This document shows, piece by piece, positions 1 to 11,867 of a DNA stretch of 64,000 nt. The notes below the pieces were generated by a model. The model did not search any database, had not been told where the DNA came from, and saw nothing but the letters and a program-made list of their open reading frames with translations. The DNA is from Dendrolimus kikuchii (Eukaryota > Arthropoda > Insecta > Lepidoptera > Lasiocampidae): positions 17,719,435-17,783,434 of the forward strand of contig CM034389.1 of the NCBI GenBank assembly GCA_019925095.2. Direction: 5' to 3'. Positions within the stretch are counted from its first letter, which is position 1. The number at the start of each line of letters is the position of its first letter. Position numbers and translations under genes: made by a program.

Positions 1-92
1 AAATCGACCAAAATGACTAAATTGAACACAATGATCAATGACCAAAATGGCTAAAATAATCAAAATGACGAAAATGACAAATCACAAAAAAC
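1..92 (-). repeat. Degenerate 9-bp minisatellite (GGTCATTTT-like) of Helitron copy A
   Basis: About ten imperfect units of 'aaaatgacc' (reverse complement GGTCATTTT) with substitutions and indels. It sits where the other Helitron copies carry their arrays, directly next to the conserved 'caaatcacaaa..cctatcc' flank. It is the least homogenised array of the five and is probably closest to the ancestral unit (inference). Confidence 0.6.
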
Positions 93-328
93 CTATCCTA
101 TTTTCTGGGATAACCTTTACATAAATCTATCCCATTATCCGGGATATAAAGTATCCCTTGTCCAACCTCGGTATTAAAATTACATATGAAATGAATTTCA
201 GCCAAATCGGTCTAATAGATTTTCCGTACAAATATATTTCTATCCCGGAAACTATCTCATTTTTCGGGACGTATGTCCATCCTCGGCATCGAAAATATAT
301 ATACTGAATTTCAGCCAAATCGGTTTTA

Positions 329-639
329 TCCCTGCAGGAACGGAGAAAGAATACAATTTCCTGCGGCCGGGCGGCCTGTCGTAAGAGGCGACTGAACCAC
401 CCACAGCCGGGTGGTAGGGCATTTGCCCGACTGGATGGCTACCACCCCTGGTCTAAAGTATGTTGCCATAACAACATTGAGTTGTGTTCCAGCATTAGTG
501 ACCAGGTTCCAGTTTTCTTTGAGAGAGCAGGAGCGCATTTGTAGCAACTTTGCTGTTGCAAGTGTCCATAGGCGATGGTAACCGCTTTCCATCAAGTGGG
601 CTGTCTGCCCGTCTGCTGATCTCCTGCAATAAAAAAAAA
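329..639 (+). mobile_element. Retroposon family 1 (SINE-like), copy 1
   Basis: It starts TCCCTGCAGGAACGG and ends in the shared 3' module 'gatggtaaccgctttcc..ctcctgcaat' plus an A tract. It is flanked by a short target duplication aaatcgg (left near 317-323, right 637-643), so it is a poly-A retroposon inserted into Helitron copy A. I find no convincing pol III A box; a B-box-like 'ggttccag' is the only hint, so it may be a LINE-derived or non-tRNA SINE. The ORF across it is a shadow. Confidence 0.75.
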
Positions 640-780
640 TCGGCACCGTAGTCTTTTCGTGAAAACGGAACATACAGACAGACAGAGTTACTTTCGCATT
701 TATAATATTAATAGGGGTTGTTTCTACCAACTACTCCTCGTTACCTCAAGGAACGCTTCGAATTTCTGTACGTGTCTAGC

Positions 781-945
781 TCCCATAATTTGCGCCCCTG
801 AACTAAATACAGAATAAACACACCTATACATACGTCTTGTTTTTACCATAACTGTTTGACCGTCCAGGCTGTGCGTCTTTGGAATGAGCTACCTATTGGC
901 CATAAGAGAAGCCAAATCTTTAGTATTTTAAAAATCAGGTTCTGA
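781..945 (+). pseudogene. LINE reverse transcriptase C-terminus remnant (Jockey-like)
   Basis: One frame reads through to TGA at 943-945 and contains TVQAVRLWNELPIG followed by a Phe-Ser-Ile-Leu-Lys segment. This is the hallmark C-terminal block of Jockey-type non-LTR retrotransposon ORF2 (known family feature). A stop at 799-801 interrupts the frame upstream. Only the last ~50 codons survive, as expected for 5' truncation. Clade assignment is tentative. Confidence 0.65.
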
Positions 946-975
946 TGGATTACTTTTCTATACTACTACTACTTC

Positions 976-1098
976 AGTCACTTTCCACAAGCTGGAAGTA
1001 GGCCTCCCCAAGTTTGCGCCACATATCCGCCATCCAGCCCCTGCCGGCGACCTTGCGCAGGTTGTCAGCCCACCGGGCTGGAGGACGTCCTACGCTAC
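976..1098 (-). pseudogene. RTE-like LINE reverse transcriptase C-terminus remnant
   Basis: On the minus strand the frame reads VGRPPARWADNLRKVAGRGW, then WRKLGEAYFQ, and ends at a stop at 976-978. This pattern (GRPPxRWxDDLxKVAGxxW...LGEAYVQ) is the extreme C-terminus of RTE-type endonuclease-reverse transcriptases. After the stop come short AGT trinucleotide repeats, a typical LINE tail. About 40 codons remain. It lies tail-on beside the Jockey-like fragment that ends at 945. Confidence 0.75.
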
Positions 1099-1099
1099 G

Positions 1100-2440
1100 G
1101 TTCTATTGTGTATAATAATTCCCAATACTGTTATATATATGTATGTTTTTATTGTCATAATATGTATATACTTATATAACGTGTGTGTATAGGTGTGTGT
1201 TACGGGCAATTTGGGTAATCGGGCAGTAATAATATGGACCGATCATTATAAATAATGATCAAGAGCGACAGTCAATTTGATAAATTAATTACTTTGGCCG
1301 GCCTGTATTAATAATTCACAACGGCCCGTGGTCCATTTAAAAAATCATGATTTGAAATAACTTGAATTTATTACTTGGACCAGGCAGTATGAATACTTTC
1401 CTACTTCTAGCCGGACAATGTGATAAATTCGGTTACCTTTCTATAAGAATTATGTAAAATTATCATTTATAAAATACACCACCGTTGTTATTAAAAATCT
1501 ATCAATCCCTACCAAGGGTTTTTAATAACGATACGATAACGCCGCCCGTTGTACTATCTCTTGTATTTTGCTATTTCTGTTTATCTATGCTCTGGTGGAT
1601 AATACATAGTAATCCATTTATATATCACAAACTCACTACATACTTACGATAAATGAAAAATATCACAAAGAAATAGATATTAATGGTATGCGATTGACTG
1701 GTATTATTTAAGAGTTAGAAATCTGATTATTATAGTTGTCGTTAAGAATAAGGGCCTTGTAAATAAAGGACGGATTACAAAATGGTAGGTATATGACAAA
1801 TATTATACATATATACCATTGTATGCTAATTAGGATTAAAGAACAATATCGGCTTAGCGGCTGCCGCATACAATGAGGTAACTCATGATGTTATAAGACT
1901 TAGTGGTTTGTATGAGTTCACAGTTTTTCATTATATATTGATTATGTATGTTTTTATTTAAAAATTGTTGTTATGGTATACCAGATACGAGTATATCAGT
2001 TTAATTGAATTTTAATTAAATATATGTTTCTCTGCTCATTTATTAATACATACAATATACATGCTTATGTCTGACTAAAAATGATTGTCCTTCACCCTAT
2101 AAAAAAACAGTGTTCAGGTCTAGCTAACTTCCTAATAAATTAAGGATTTGCCTAAACACTTCGCTATGGTGTTTTTTTGTGTCATTAATTTTATTCGACG
2201 CCGCATATTTGTTTCTTTGTAGAAATTGGCGATGGTAACCATATTATATCAAGAAGTCTGTTGTACAATTACTATATAGAAAAACTCGCTGTTGATAACA
2301 AACATATTTTTATTTATATATTTATTTCAGGAAAACATGTCCCATATTCTGTAATAAGGAACGTAAAATGCATAAAATTGACTTACAGTCATTAAAAAAC
2401 AAATTTAAATAATGAAATGAAAATACGATACATATTCACA
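1100..2440. other. AT-rich stretch, nothing recognised
   Basis: No gene or known repeat end seen. Short inverted repeats occur ('gatcattat' pairs near 1230-1255 and 'gttattaaaaa/tttttaataac' near 1487-1535), and a fragment 'ggcgatggtaacca' near 2228 resembles the retroposon 3' module. Confidence 0.5.
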
Positions 2441-2523
2441 TACATGTGTATGTATGTATGTATTTGATTATAAGTGTTCATATTCACATACACACAAGTC
2501 ATATCTTAGGTACTCTATTATGC

Positions 2524-2748
2524 CTAATGTATGTGGCGCATGCAGTCTACTCTGTCAGCAATGATCGCCAAGACGCCATTGGTGGTGGTTCGCACCTGGC
2601 GCACCACCGACGCGCCCCGCTTTCTTATGATGGTCTGGAAGCAATCGGGGCACGCCAGGGCAAACATACCCGAAGGGCTACAATAGTGAGGCTGCCTCAT
2701 CACCGCCCTCAACGCGTTATTGTACTGGAAACGAAGGGCTGGCCGTGT
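2524..2748 (-). pseudogene. LINE ORF2 C-terminal domain remnant
   Basis: The minus frame reads FQYNNALRAVMRQPHYCSPS, then GMFALACPDCFQTIIRKRGA and a VRTTTNGVLAIIADR segment. The pattern 'YNxxxRxxxxxPxxCSxSGMF...RKRxxSxxRR' is the conserved region after the RT domain in many insect non-LTR elements. The frame is open for ~75 codons at higher GC than its AT-rich surroundings, so it is a relatively recent but truncated fragment. I cannot assign the clade. Confidence 0.65.
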
Positions 2749-2759
2749 AGCTTTTTTGT

Positions 2760-3200
2760 GAATAATTAGCTCACAGACTGTACGTGTATATAGTTGTGCA
2801 AAATGCTTTGCAAAGCGTTAATTAATTTTGTGCCGATCAGTAGCACTAAAATGCTTTCCACGAACACCTTTAATCAGTTTCTTTTAACGATGACGGATCA
2901 GTTAGTAATTTCCTGATGTGTTACCGACTAGATTTCTTATAAAAATCGACTTCATTTATGTACAAATAAGTTTTAATCAATTTACCTTATCCATATATTT
3001 TAGCTAAAATTATTATATAGTGTAATAAATACACTCACCTTTCAATGAACATGTTCTACATATATTAAATAAGCAAAATAAAACGGCACTTATAATAATT
3101 GCGGTACTTATTATTTTTCTTTAAAGTAAAACAATATTTATTTTTAAATCGATTGCATTCCATTTATTTACGTATAATGTCGATGGTTTAATAGTCTGTG
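2760..3200. other. AT-rich stretch, nothing recognised
   Basis: No coding, RNA or repeat signature found. Several A/T runs only. Confidence 0.5.
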
Positions 3201-3204
3201 CGTT

Positions 3205-3440
3205 ACTTGACTCACAGAACATCACTATTACGTCACCCACAACAATCTCTCTTTTCTCTCTTTTCTTTCACCATATCCCAATTAATTGTCTTTATTTATG
3301 TCAATATGTCTTTTCCTTCCACACTCCTCTATTCTGACATACATCTTCTGTCACACCACAAATCATCATATCATCCTTCACACGATCCATCCATATTTTT
3401 TTGGTCCACCTTTACATCTGTACCCATCCATCTTATCACC
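3205..3440 (-). pseudogene. LINE 3' end remnant (family with WMDxVKDD motif), copy 1
   Basis: The minus frame reads WMDRVKDDMM, then GVTEDVCQNRGVWKEKTY, with a stop at 3301-3303 where the sister copy continues with CADPK. The same order (WMDCVKDEM...DVCQHRG...CADPK) is present on the plus strand at 36810-36936, so both are 3' ends of one non-LTR family. The 3205-3300 part is 3' UTR rich in CTCTTTT. 5' truncated. Confidence 0.65.
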
Positions 3441-3445
3441 TACAA

Positions 3446-4210
3446 CAATAAAGTATGACAATTATGTAATTTGTTTCATATGTGCTTTACTGTAAAGAAA
3501 TATGTAACTTGACAGACGTGCAAATGTCAAAAGTAAAATAAACGCTTGGAAACAGTATTATGGATCTAGATTTCCGTGTACTTTAAATAATTTTCCAGGA
3601 GATGATGCATAAACTGTGTACCTATCTACATTTTCAATTTGTTTTCGAAATTTATCGAGAGTATTTAATTAAATTTCAGATTATGCTTTAATTTTTTATA
3701 TAGGCGCTATTTGCACTCGGAAAATCTATTTTTTTATCCCCGTTCACTGTTCCATTTCATATATATATAAAGTATCCTATGTCCGTTTACGGTATTAAGA
3801 CTACATATATTGAGCAAAACCGGCACTGCAATTTTTGCTTAAAAGCTTCACTGACAGACAAAGTTATTGTCTCATTCATAATATTAGTATGGATATTATA
3901 ATTGCGAAAGTAACTTTGTCTGACTATTAAACGGCGCGGACTTCATACATTGCTAATCGTGATGCTTTTGCTTACAATGTTATTATCTTTTACTAATACC
4001 ATGTCCTGTGATAACTATAACAAGATGCAGATTATGTGACGACTCGGATCCACGTCATTGGAGTGAGACGCGTGCCTTCTAGTCTTAAACTGTCACGACT
4101 TATGACGGCACGACGATGAAATGTGTTGACTATTAAAATAATAAGACCATTTTACCCAAATTGATAAAAATAAACTTTTCTTCGAAACAATATAAATTTA
4201 TTTAATACTT
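3446..4210. other. AT-rich stretch with a Helitron-type shred
   Basis: No gene found. Near 3775-3920 there are short pieces of the minisatellite Helitron family ('agtatcctatgtcc..cggtattaagactacatat' and 'attgcgaaagtaactttgtctg'), too decayed to delimit. Confidence 0.45.
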
Positions 4211-4214
4211 TTAA

Positions 4215-4945
4215 AAGCGAACGTCAAGCTCAGAAAATAAAATATGTCCTAGGAGTCGAACAACTCTGCTAAGTAGTAACGTGTTGTGTATGGCTCCTAG
4301 GCTCTATAGTCATATCCCAAAATGTATTATTGGCATTCAAAACACTAATAATTTTAAATATAGATTAAAGACATTTCTGAATGACAAATCATACTTCAGT
4401 GTTAATGATTATTTTAATGATATACTTTAAATTACTGAGGTAGTATACAATGTATTATTATGTAGACTAGTGGATTAATTTTAATTTTTATGATATTTAT
4501 TTTTAAGAATGACTTGTCTTAAAGTTTACTGTTATTATATTATTAATCTATTTTTTTTTAAATATTGATGTAATATTAATACTAAATCGATAAAAAATAT
4601 TAATTGTAATAAGCACAACATTTTGCACGCCCTAGAGGCAAAAACATGTGAAGCTATGGAATAATCTTACCATCGCTTTTATGTACCATGTTTTATGCAG
4701 AAGTCGTGGAAGGCCACGACACACGTTCCATGATCAAATTGATCGTGCACTAGCAGTAGGTGATGTCAGGAGCCTTAAGAACAGACAAGCGTGCATGACG
4801 AGAGTTATGAATGTCAAAGAAGCAAGTGAGGCGTGTAAGAATAAGCCTAAATGGCGCTCTGTTGTTCGTGCCTACCCCGCAAGGGAACTGGCGTGAAGTT
4901 ATGTATGTATGTATGTTTTATGCAATAAATGATGATTTGATTTCA
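4215..4945 (+). pseudogene. Jockey-like LINE 3' end with 3' UTR, interrupted by a second LINE
   Basis: A continuous frame from 4215 to TAA at 4428-4430 reads ENKICPRSRTTLLSSN, then FKYRLKTFLNDKSYFSVNDY. This fits the Jockey-type C-terminus (NxxxFKxxLKxxLxxxxxYSVxDY). The AT-rich 3' UTR continues to about 4945 and ends in 'atgcaataaatgatgatttg', a polyadenylation-like tail. The UTR is split at 'atgttttatgca' by the element at 4700-4912. The 5' part of the LINE is absent. Confidence 0.7.
4700..4912 (+). mobile_element. 5'-truncated LINE tail (GRPR family) with 12-bp TSD
   Basis: The insert begins within coding sequence (SRGRPRHTFHDQID..., then ACMTRVMNVKEASEACKNKP and WRSVVRAYPARELA) and stops at TGA 4894-4896, followed by a (TATG)n tail. 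It is flanked by perfect 12-bp copies of ATGTTTTATGCA at 4688-4699 and 4913-4924, which proves target-primed insertion. The protein tail matches the remnants at 8774-9081 and 27527-27661. It is inserted in the 3' UTR of the surrounding LINE. Confidence 0.85.
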
Positions 4946-5755
4946 TATTTTTTAACACCTTACCATGATTATTTTTACGTGCATATTACGTTTTACTTCA
5001 CAGACTATCGTATATTTTTAAACTTCTGTTTTGGCAAACATTAAGGGCGACAAATACAAAAAAAATGGACCAGCTTTAAATATTATCTTCCGGTATGATA
5101 TAAATAAAGATAATAAACGAAAACTTGTTTAGATGTATTCGGTTTCCCGTCAGATATTTTAATTTGATTAGTTAAAGATCGTTGTTGATAAAAACCGCTT
5201 AAATAAATTTAAGTTGTTTCTTATTATTCTTGAAACTTGTTATAGACATTGAATAAAAACAGAAATTGGATATACTTATTTTGTTGTGTCTACTGGAAAA
5301 TGATTTTTTATTAACAAAAAAAGACTTTCATAAATCGCTTGATGAAAACTGGGGTCTCGAAAGTGAAACTCAACACTTGAGTAAGAAACCAGCCAACTGA
5401 GAAAGATAAAAAATTAAATGTAAGAAGCCATGCAAAAACGAAAGCTAAAAGTGTGAAAACTTTATAACTTGACTGATGTTTTATGAGGCTTATACGCTAA
5501 CAGTTCTTGCAGAATTATTCTAAACCTGAAAATAAGTTTATTTATACAACAGCTACTTGAAAACGGTCCAACAGCTTGCACGAAATTCGTCAATAATCTA
5601 TATCTATTTCTATGTAAGTATACATATAATAAAACTGTAGAGGTCGAATTTCTGTACAATGAAAAAAATGCTAAAATCCGAGTCAGGGGGATGTGAGAAG
5701 TGAAATAGAACTAATTTAGATTTTTTTCACATTTTTTACAAGCTTTTATTTAACT
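4946..5755. other. AT-rich stretch, nothing recognised
   Basis: No coding or repeat signature that I can support. Confidence 0.5.
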
Positions 5756-5759
5756 TATA

Positions 5760-6010
5760 ATGGATGTATGTATGTAAGTTCGGGTGGAATCTTGCAAGTT
5801 AAATTTGACCAACTTCCCGGTTTCCGATTGAGCTGAAATTTTGCACGCATATGTATATCACGTGACAATGCAATAATATGGTACCATGGAGCTGATTTGA
5901 CGATGGAGTCGGAAGGTGGCCGTAGGAATTCCTGTACTAAACAAGATAGACCCGTCGTGTTTGGGCTCGTTTTACTTGTCTTGGCTAGCACTCTGCGGCT
6001 ACATGATATC
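5760..6010 (+). repeat. Dispersed repeat of the 'gtatgtaagttcgggtg' type
   Basis: Opens with 'gtatgtatgtaagttcgggt' and continues with 'aacttcccggtt..gctgaaattttgcacgcatatgt', a segment I recognise as a widespread lepidopteran interspersed repeat. No second copy exists in this window, so the identification rests on memory alone. The minus ORF across it is a shadow. Confidence 0.4.
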
Positions 6011-6044
6011 CAGGATCTCCAAAGCTTGTATTTATTTTTTTAAA

Positions 6045-6468
6045 AAAAAAGCTTATTATTTCTCTGTTTGTACGAGCTAATAATATCCGAAACGACTAGA
6101 CCGATTTAAATGAAATTTTGTATAGTGGTAGCTTATATCCCTGGTTAACATATAGGATACTTTTGATCCCGAAAAATTAAAAAGATTCCGTGGGATAGTG
6201 AAAAAAAACTAAGTAATTAATTACTTAAACAGCTTATTATACAACTTATGCACCTAATTAAGTATTGATATGGTGGTATCATCATACAATAAAACAATAA
6301 AAAACAATTTATACATTAAAAAGACGAGATTCCACGAAAAAGTAAAACCTTACAAAAACAGTGTCTAGCATAGTGTATTTCATCATCATCATATTAAATA
6401 AACTAGATGGCGCTGATAGTATTCTACATCGCGATCGTGATGCGGACGAAGTTGCGGGCATCAGCTAG
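6045..6468 (+). mobile_element. Non-autonomous Helitron-like element
   Basis: The 5' part carries 'gaccgatttaaatgaaatttt' and 'taggatacttttgatcccg'. The 3' part has 'tgcggacgaagttgcgggca' followed by TCAGCTAG|T, with CTAG at 6465-6468 and a T after it. The GC-rich subterminal segment plus a CTRR end followed by T matches Helitrons. The 5' end is not sharply defined. No coding capacity. Confidence 0.55.
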
Positions 6469-6469
6469 T

Positions 6470-8200
6470 ATTTTATAAAGTCCGGGGTTAGTATAATTCT
6501 AAAGTTTTACCTCAAAACGATAGACTATTAAACGATAACGATTCGCACATATAAGGTGTACATTTATAAAGATGTATTTCTATTGTTAAGCCCTTAGGTA
6601 GACTTTTAACTGTTCTCCTTAGTTGGGTAGTAAGATATGTATTTTAGCCAATACGCTTTCTCAATAAACGGGTACAGCACGTTATATCTCTTTTTTTAAC
6701 TTGAGATTAGCGTTTATAAACGCATAAGCAAAAAAATACGGTTATGGTTTTATTTTATGACAACATTAATAGACCAAAATTGACCGTGTTTTTTCTAGTC
6801 AATCATTTAAAAACAACCGACAAGAACTCGTAGTTGTAATAATTATTTGTTATATGAGATGAGTTAACTCTAGATATGAGACCCAAAAATGGTCGATTAA
6901 TTAGTTTAAAAATTGTTCCAACAAATTTAGAAGAAATATTGTAGCTCTCATCATCAAGAAACATAATAAATAAATAAGATTTTTTATACTAAAATTAATT
7001 TTATCAGCCCATAAACGTCCTACGGCAGAGCTCGGATCTCATCTACTACAGGAGATTTGTGCACTTTAGACAACCTTAGTTTTAATCTACAGGTTTCCCT
7101 TACGAAGTTTTCTTTCACGGTAGCATGTGGTAATAGTAATAAGTTAGAAAATGTCAAGCAATACATACTCCCGGAATCACGAGCTGAATCCACGTCATAA
7201 CAATGTGTCACCTTAGGAATTAAGCTACTACTACTGATTATTTGACGAAATATTATATAAAATTTAGTTAATAGTTATTTTAACTTGTCAGTGATATCTA
7301 ATCAGTTAGTAACAATATGGGGCATAAAAACCAATTCTTGATATTGAAATAAAACAGATAAGATAAAATACAATAAAATTAAGTATGTCAACCTATATAT
7401 TTAGCACAGCTTGATCCTAAAATAAAGGCTTGTTTTAAAATTGTTGACAATAAGTTCCAGTAGCACCATAATATTATGGTGAGTTGTTAATGTTGGCTAT
7501 CGGAGAACTTATTGATTTAATTCTGATCTTGGGAAAAGAACATTAGGTACGATAATCGGTGTGTGAAACGTGACTCTGTGAAGTTCGTATCACGCACCAT
7601 ACACCTGTAATTCCATTGTAAGACTTTAAGGCTAAGCTCGCACTACGATTTATCATAACCAGACTAAGCTCTGTAAGAATGAGTCTGATATTCACACTCA
7701 TAGTGACTGTATGTCTTTAGAAGCTTACACGAACAAAATTACAAGTGTTATTAGGCTGGGACTACAGCCTTTAAAAAACTTATAAACGGTTTTGTATTGA
7801 TTTGTTGTAACAAAATGTTTTAAATAATGAAAAAAATGGTATTTTCGGAAATTTGATAGTACATCTGTAGTAGACACGGGAGACTTCTACATGTGTGCCA
7901 AATTTTATACATCTTACATACACACATATACATGCAGCCTTAATAGTATTGAGGTAATTTTCTGTGACATATACACTTATAGACACACCGGGGTGAGACC
8001 ATAAGTGGTAAGTGTTCCTTTCTTACCGTTAAGCATCAGAAACTTTGAAAGCGAGGGAACAGAGAGGTTAGAGAGAGTAGTAAAAATTCTGATTTAGGGC
8101 CTTAGTCAGAATTCTATTTCTGTGGGGAGATTGACATTTTGGAGGTGTCTTAAATATGTCGCATATAAGTATCATATTGTAGTCTAACGAAAAAATAAGA
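6470..8200. other. Mostly unique AT-rich DNA, nothing recognised
   Basis: No open frame above ~70 codons looks coding, and no repeat boundary or RNA gene is seen. The ORFs near 7020 and 7780 on the minus strand have no recognisable domain. Confidence 0.5.
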
Positions 8201-8211
8201 TCTGTGTTGTA

Positions 8212-8295
8212 TGGTTTTTATTGGAAAGTTGGTAAACAAGCAGACGGCCCATGTACAAAAGTGTTTGCCATCGTCTATACCAGCCTTTGTGTATG
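8212..8295 (-). repeat. Isolated copy of the retroposon 3' module
   Basis: 'tttttattgg..aacaagcagacggccca..gccatcgtctatacc' is the reverse complement of the 3' module shared by retroposon families 1 and 2. It has diverged and lacks either family's head. Confidence 0.45.
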
Positions 8296-8773
8296 TACAC
8301 AGTATTGACGTTACTGCAGGGCGCGGTTGGGTGACCGTCGAAGGACGCCAGACGCCTCTCCTCTACGTCTTTTAAATACAAGCTACATCAAGAATAAGAC
8401 GTGTTAGGACGCCAGGTCATTGAAGCTCTAGCTGTCTGATTTTTGATTTTTTGTCTGTAAAATCTTGCTCACACCGCCAGTAAAGTAAAAAATGACACTG
8501 ATTCTCAATATCAAACGAGAATATTTAAAAAACCTTAAAGTTATTTTCGTAAGGAGAAAACATTGTGAAACAATGTTGCACTGTGATGAAATTTCTTCTT
8601 AAATGAACGCAAGCGTCTGTGTAGTGTCTGGACGGATCTAATAAATCTAATTTAGGTTATTCTTTAAGAGTCATACATTTAATATATGATTTTCATAGAT
8701 GTATGAATGATATGAATTTTCGCATTATTTCTATTAAAAGATAATTATTTATGTTATACGTACATAATTATTA

Positions 8774-9081
8774 TCACGCCTGTTTCCCATAGGGGTAGGC
8801 AGAGTCGCTAGATCTCCATTTGCGATTATCCTGACAAACAACTTTCGCTCCATCTACTTTCATTAATCTCTTCGTAGATACACGTTTATTTGAGGTGCTT
8901 TTTACCTTACTTTCTTTAATAATGTTGTGTATACCTCGCGGTCTACCGGCACCAGTTCTACCAGTCACAATTCTATCATACACTTGTTTTGTGATTCTAC
9001 TTTCAACTATTCTCTCTACATGCCCAAACCATCTTAACGTTCCTTTTTCTGCTCTAGTTCTTCTAGTTGTATCAATTTCCT
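8774..9081 (-). pseudogene. LINE RT C-terminus (GRPR family), longest remnant
   Basis: The minus frame reads GTLRWFGHVERIVESRITKQ, then GAGRPRGIHN, KRLMKVDGAKVVCQDNRKWR and SAYPYGKQA, ending at the stop 8774-8776. 'LRWFGHVERM...GRPR...AYPxGKQA' is a classic tail of insect LINE reverse transcriptases. Frame open for ~100 codons. Same family as 4700-4912 and 27527-27661. 5' truncated, no active site present. Confidence 0.75.
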
Positions 9082-9089
9082 TTAAATAT

Positions 9090-11860
9090 TATTATAAAAA
9101 AATAGTAGGTAAAAGGAATATAATATTTCCCGTGTTTAGATTTCTGTTCTCAAATGGAAAACTGAACCCTTATGGATTTGTCCTGTCCGTCTAGCCGTCT
9201 GTCTGTCTATTATTTATTATGTGTTGAATGCGTGCTCTATTCAGAGCGTCCACTTCGGAGCCCGGCATCCACATTTTACTTTTTCATCAGCCTCTCTCTA
9301 GCACATGCATGTTATTGAGATTATAATGCGGTTAAAATTATACAGTGAACAGTTCTAAAAAATGATTAAAACTTGAAAAATCCTTTCAATAAATATTAGT
9401 TTGAAGGAGATATGATTAATACATTTAAATATATTTTCGGAACACAAGTTTTTAGGATTCCGTAAACAGATGACAAAATCGGTGGACATTCTTAGTCACG
9501 ATTCCTATACACGGTTATTGCGCGTGGTGCAACATAGAATTAGTACCTATTTATTTGTTTTAGAAAATGAAGTCATAATAGTAAAGATATAATTAAAATG
9601 CAAATATTATTAGAACAGAAACAACATTGTTAAATAATTGTTCTGTTTACAATGTTACAGTTTTCCATTAGTTTAATCAATTAATTGATTTAATTACACA
9701 TTTGTTTCCCTTTTAACTCAATTATTAATAAAGTAATGAATAAAAATAACGCAGTTTTATAATCTTGTTTTAAATAAAATTAGGCATTTCATGATTTTTG
9801 TCTCTAAGCTTGCGACTCACCGCACATAAAGTTGAAAAATGGTCCAATGACCTTTTTTAAATAACTACTCGTTTTTAATTTATATCTGTGGTTGAGCCTG
9901 CTAAGTCTTTATCGGCCGAACTCACTGAAAAGCAGAAGCGAGTTCCATTTCTGGCATGGTTAACGTAAGCGAACTTACGGTTATTTGTCATGGTCTAGGT
10001 GTCTGGGACCGCTCAGTTGTTTATTACCTAAAACACAAGCGTAACTTGGAGATATATAATGTGTGTGTTTGTATGCAGATTGAATTTTTTTTTTCTCGGA
10101 CCTCCCACTTTTTCATATTATTTGAGGTTCGTACAGTACTTATCGTTCTATTCGTTTAGATTCTCACATGGCATATGTGTTGCTGTTTTACCCACAAATA
10201 CTTTGATTACCCTGTTTACAGAATTTTACATCATTTAAAAATGAAAGTGTACCTACTTCAATAGTAAAGGTAGAGTCATCCACTTTTTTACGTTTCTTTA
10301 AGTTGCTAAGTTAGTCTAGTCTGTTATTTCATAATAAACGCCAAAATTTAAGTTAAAACTGCTATTTCTACGATACCTAATCATAAATAACCTAATAAAA
10401 ATCTTATATATATCTATTACTTTTTTAAATATGATCTGTATATTTTTATATTCTTATTCATAGATTATTATTATTGTCGTATCTCTTGTCTTTATTCGAA
10501 ATCTTATAAATGTTTTTCTGTAGACAATGTTTATGAACTGATTTTATTTTAATTGTTTGTAATATTTTATGTTATATTGTGTAAATGTTTTGTTATACCT
10601 TGAATAAATAAAAAAAATACCGTTTTAAAGTTGTCAGTCCGTCTGAAAGTTTGTTGTGAATCGGCATGGAAATGGGTTAACGGATTTCAATGCAAAGGTT
10701 AGAGTAAAATTATATTTAAAACTTCCGAACATATTTGGATATCTTGCGGGGTTCAGAAGACATGAATATGAAGTCCAAGTCACGCGCAACCGAAGTAGAG
10801 GCCACAGCCGTCAATAACGAATGGGGTATTAGTGACTTGCAATTAAATGGGAAGCAGGAAAATGCGATACGCGACAATATTTATATAAAATCAATTATAT
10901 AAACCAACTTTACCATTGTGAACTTTATTAGTCGGTGATAAGACTCAATTGACTTGAGAGTCGATTTTCAAAGCTACACCATACATGTTAAGGGTCAAAG
11001 CAAATACTTAATACCTTGTAATAAATAATAAACATGTTTTCATATATGTAACTGGATAGTGTAATTTATATATTCACGATCTAGTTTTATCTAAGGTTTT
11101 AAAAGTATTTTTATGAGTGACATCTAAACATTGTTTATTATAAATATGTATGCGATTTTTACCTTTATTTATTTATTTTTGTATGATTTTGTATAATTAT
11201 ACAGGACGAATTATGGATTACCAGGGATGAGTAACTTTGTATTCGAAATTTACGTGAGCGAAGACAGATGGAAACCTCTATAAATATTATTTCTAACTAA
11301 ACAAACTTATGAAAAGACTTTTGGATTATAACCTAAAAAAATTAATGATATCATACGCAGGTATCACTTTTTTAATATTAATAATGTTTGTGAAACGAAA
11401 AATATAATGTATTAAATTATAAGAAATGATATCGATATAAAAAATATACATAAAAGCAGCAAGCAAACTTGGCAGATATGAATCATACGAGAGGAAGTTT
11501 GATAGATCGCGTTCCAAAACCGTATTTCAAGTTTCTGTTCCAACTTTCAAGATATCGGGACTTGAGTTAAATTAAAAAAATTAATAAGTTGGTCACTGTG
11601 TGTGTGATACCCTATTTAATCAAGTCAGCCCAGTGTTGCCACTTAGTGGCTAATTGCTCGCTTGATACCGGCTTATCCACACAATACAAGTCTCGCACAA
11701 ATATAAACAAAGTATTACTCACTGTAACCAGGAAACTTGATTTTAAATTTAAAAACTGCACTTACCACTGAGAGCAGTGACATATTCCCTCCACTTGCGG
11801 CTGTTGTTCATTCTCAGTGTTCACATTCACTATCGGCAATAACATTTATGTTTTTAATTT
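9090..11860. other. AT-rich stretch, nothing clearly recognised
   Basis: A shred near 9155-9215 ('ctgaacccttatgg..cgtctgtctg') resembles the lepidopteran 'ggttccgta' interspersed repeat. Around 10560-10615 there is a 'ccttgaataaataaaaaaa' tail of the kind seen at LINE 3' ends. No gene found. Confidence 0.45.
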
Positions 11861-11867
11861 AATACAT

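Larger units (their letters stand above)
1..718 (-). mobile_element. Helitron-like minisatellite element, copy A (left part outside window)
   Basis: Read on the minus strand this copy has the family order: a start near CCCCTATTAATATTATAAA at about 718, 'gcgaaagtaactctgtctg', the 'gccaaatcgg' and 'tatcccggaaa..' blocks, 'ataaatctatccca', and then a degenerate 9-bp array that runs off the left edge. The same blocks occur in order in copies at 17064, 23456, 34199 and 43795. A retroposon (329-639) interrupts it at 'aaatcgg', which reappears after the poly-A, so the insertion is younger than the Helitron. The Helitron assignment rests on the TC start and CTAG|T ends of sister copies; no transposase is present. 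Confidence 0.65.

Noticed and set aside
326..730. 134-codon minus ORF
   Set aside because: Lies across retroposon copy 1 and Helitron copy A; the same shadow frame recurs in the other retroposon copies.
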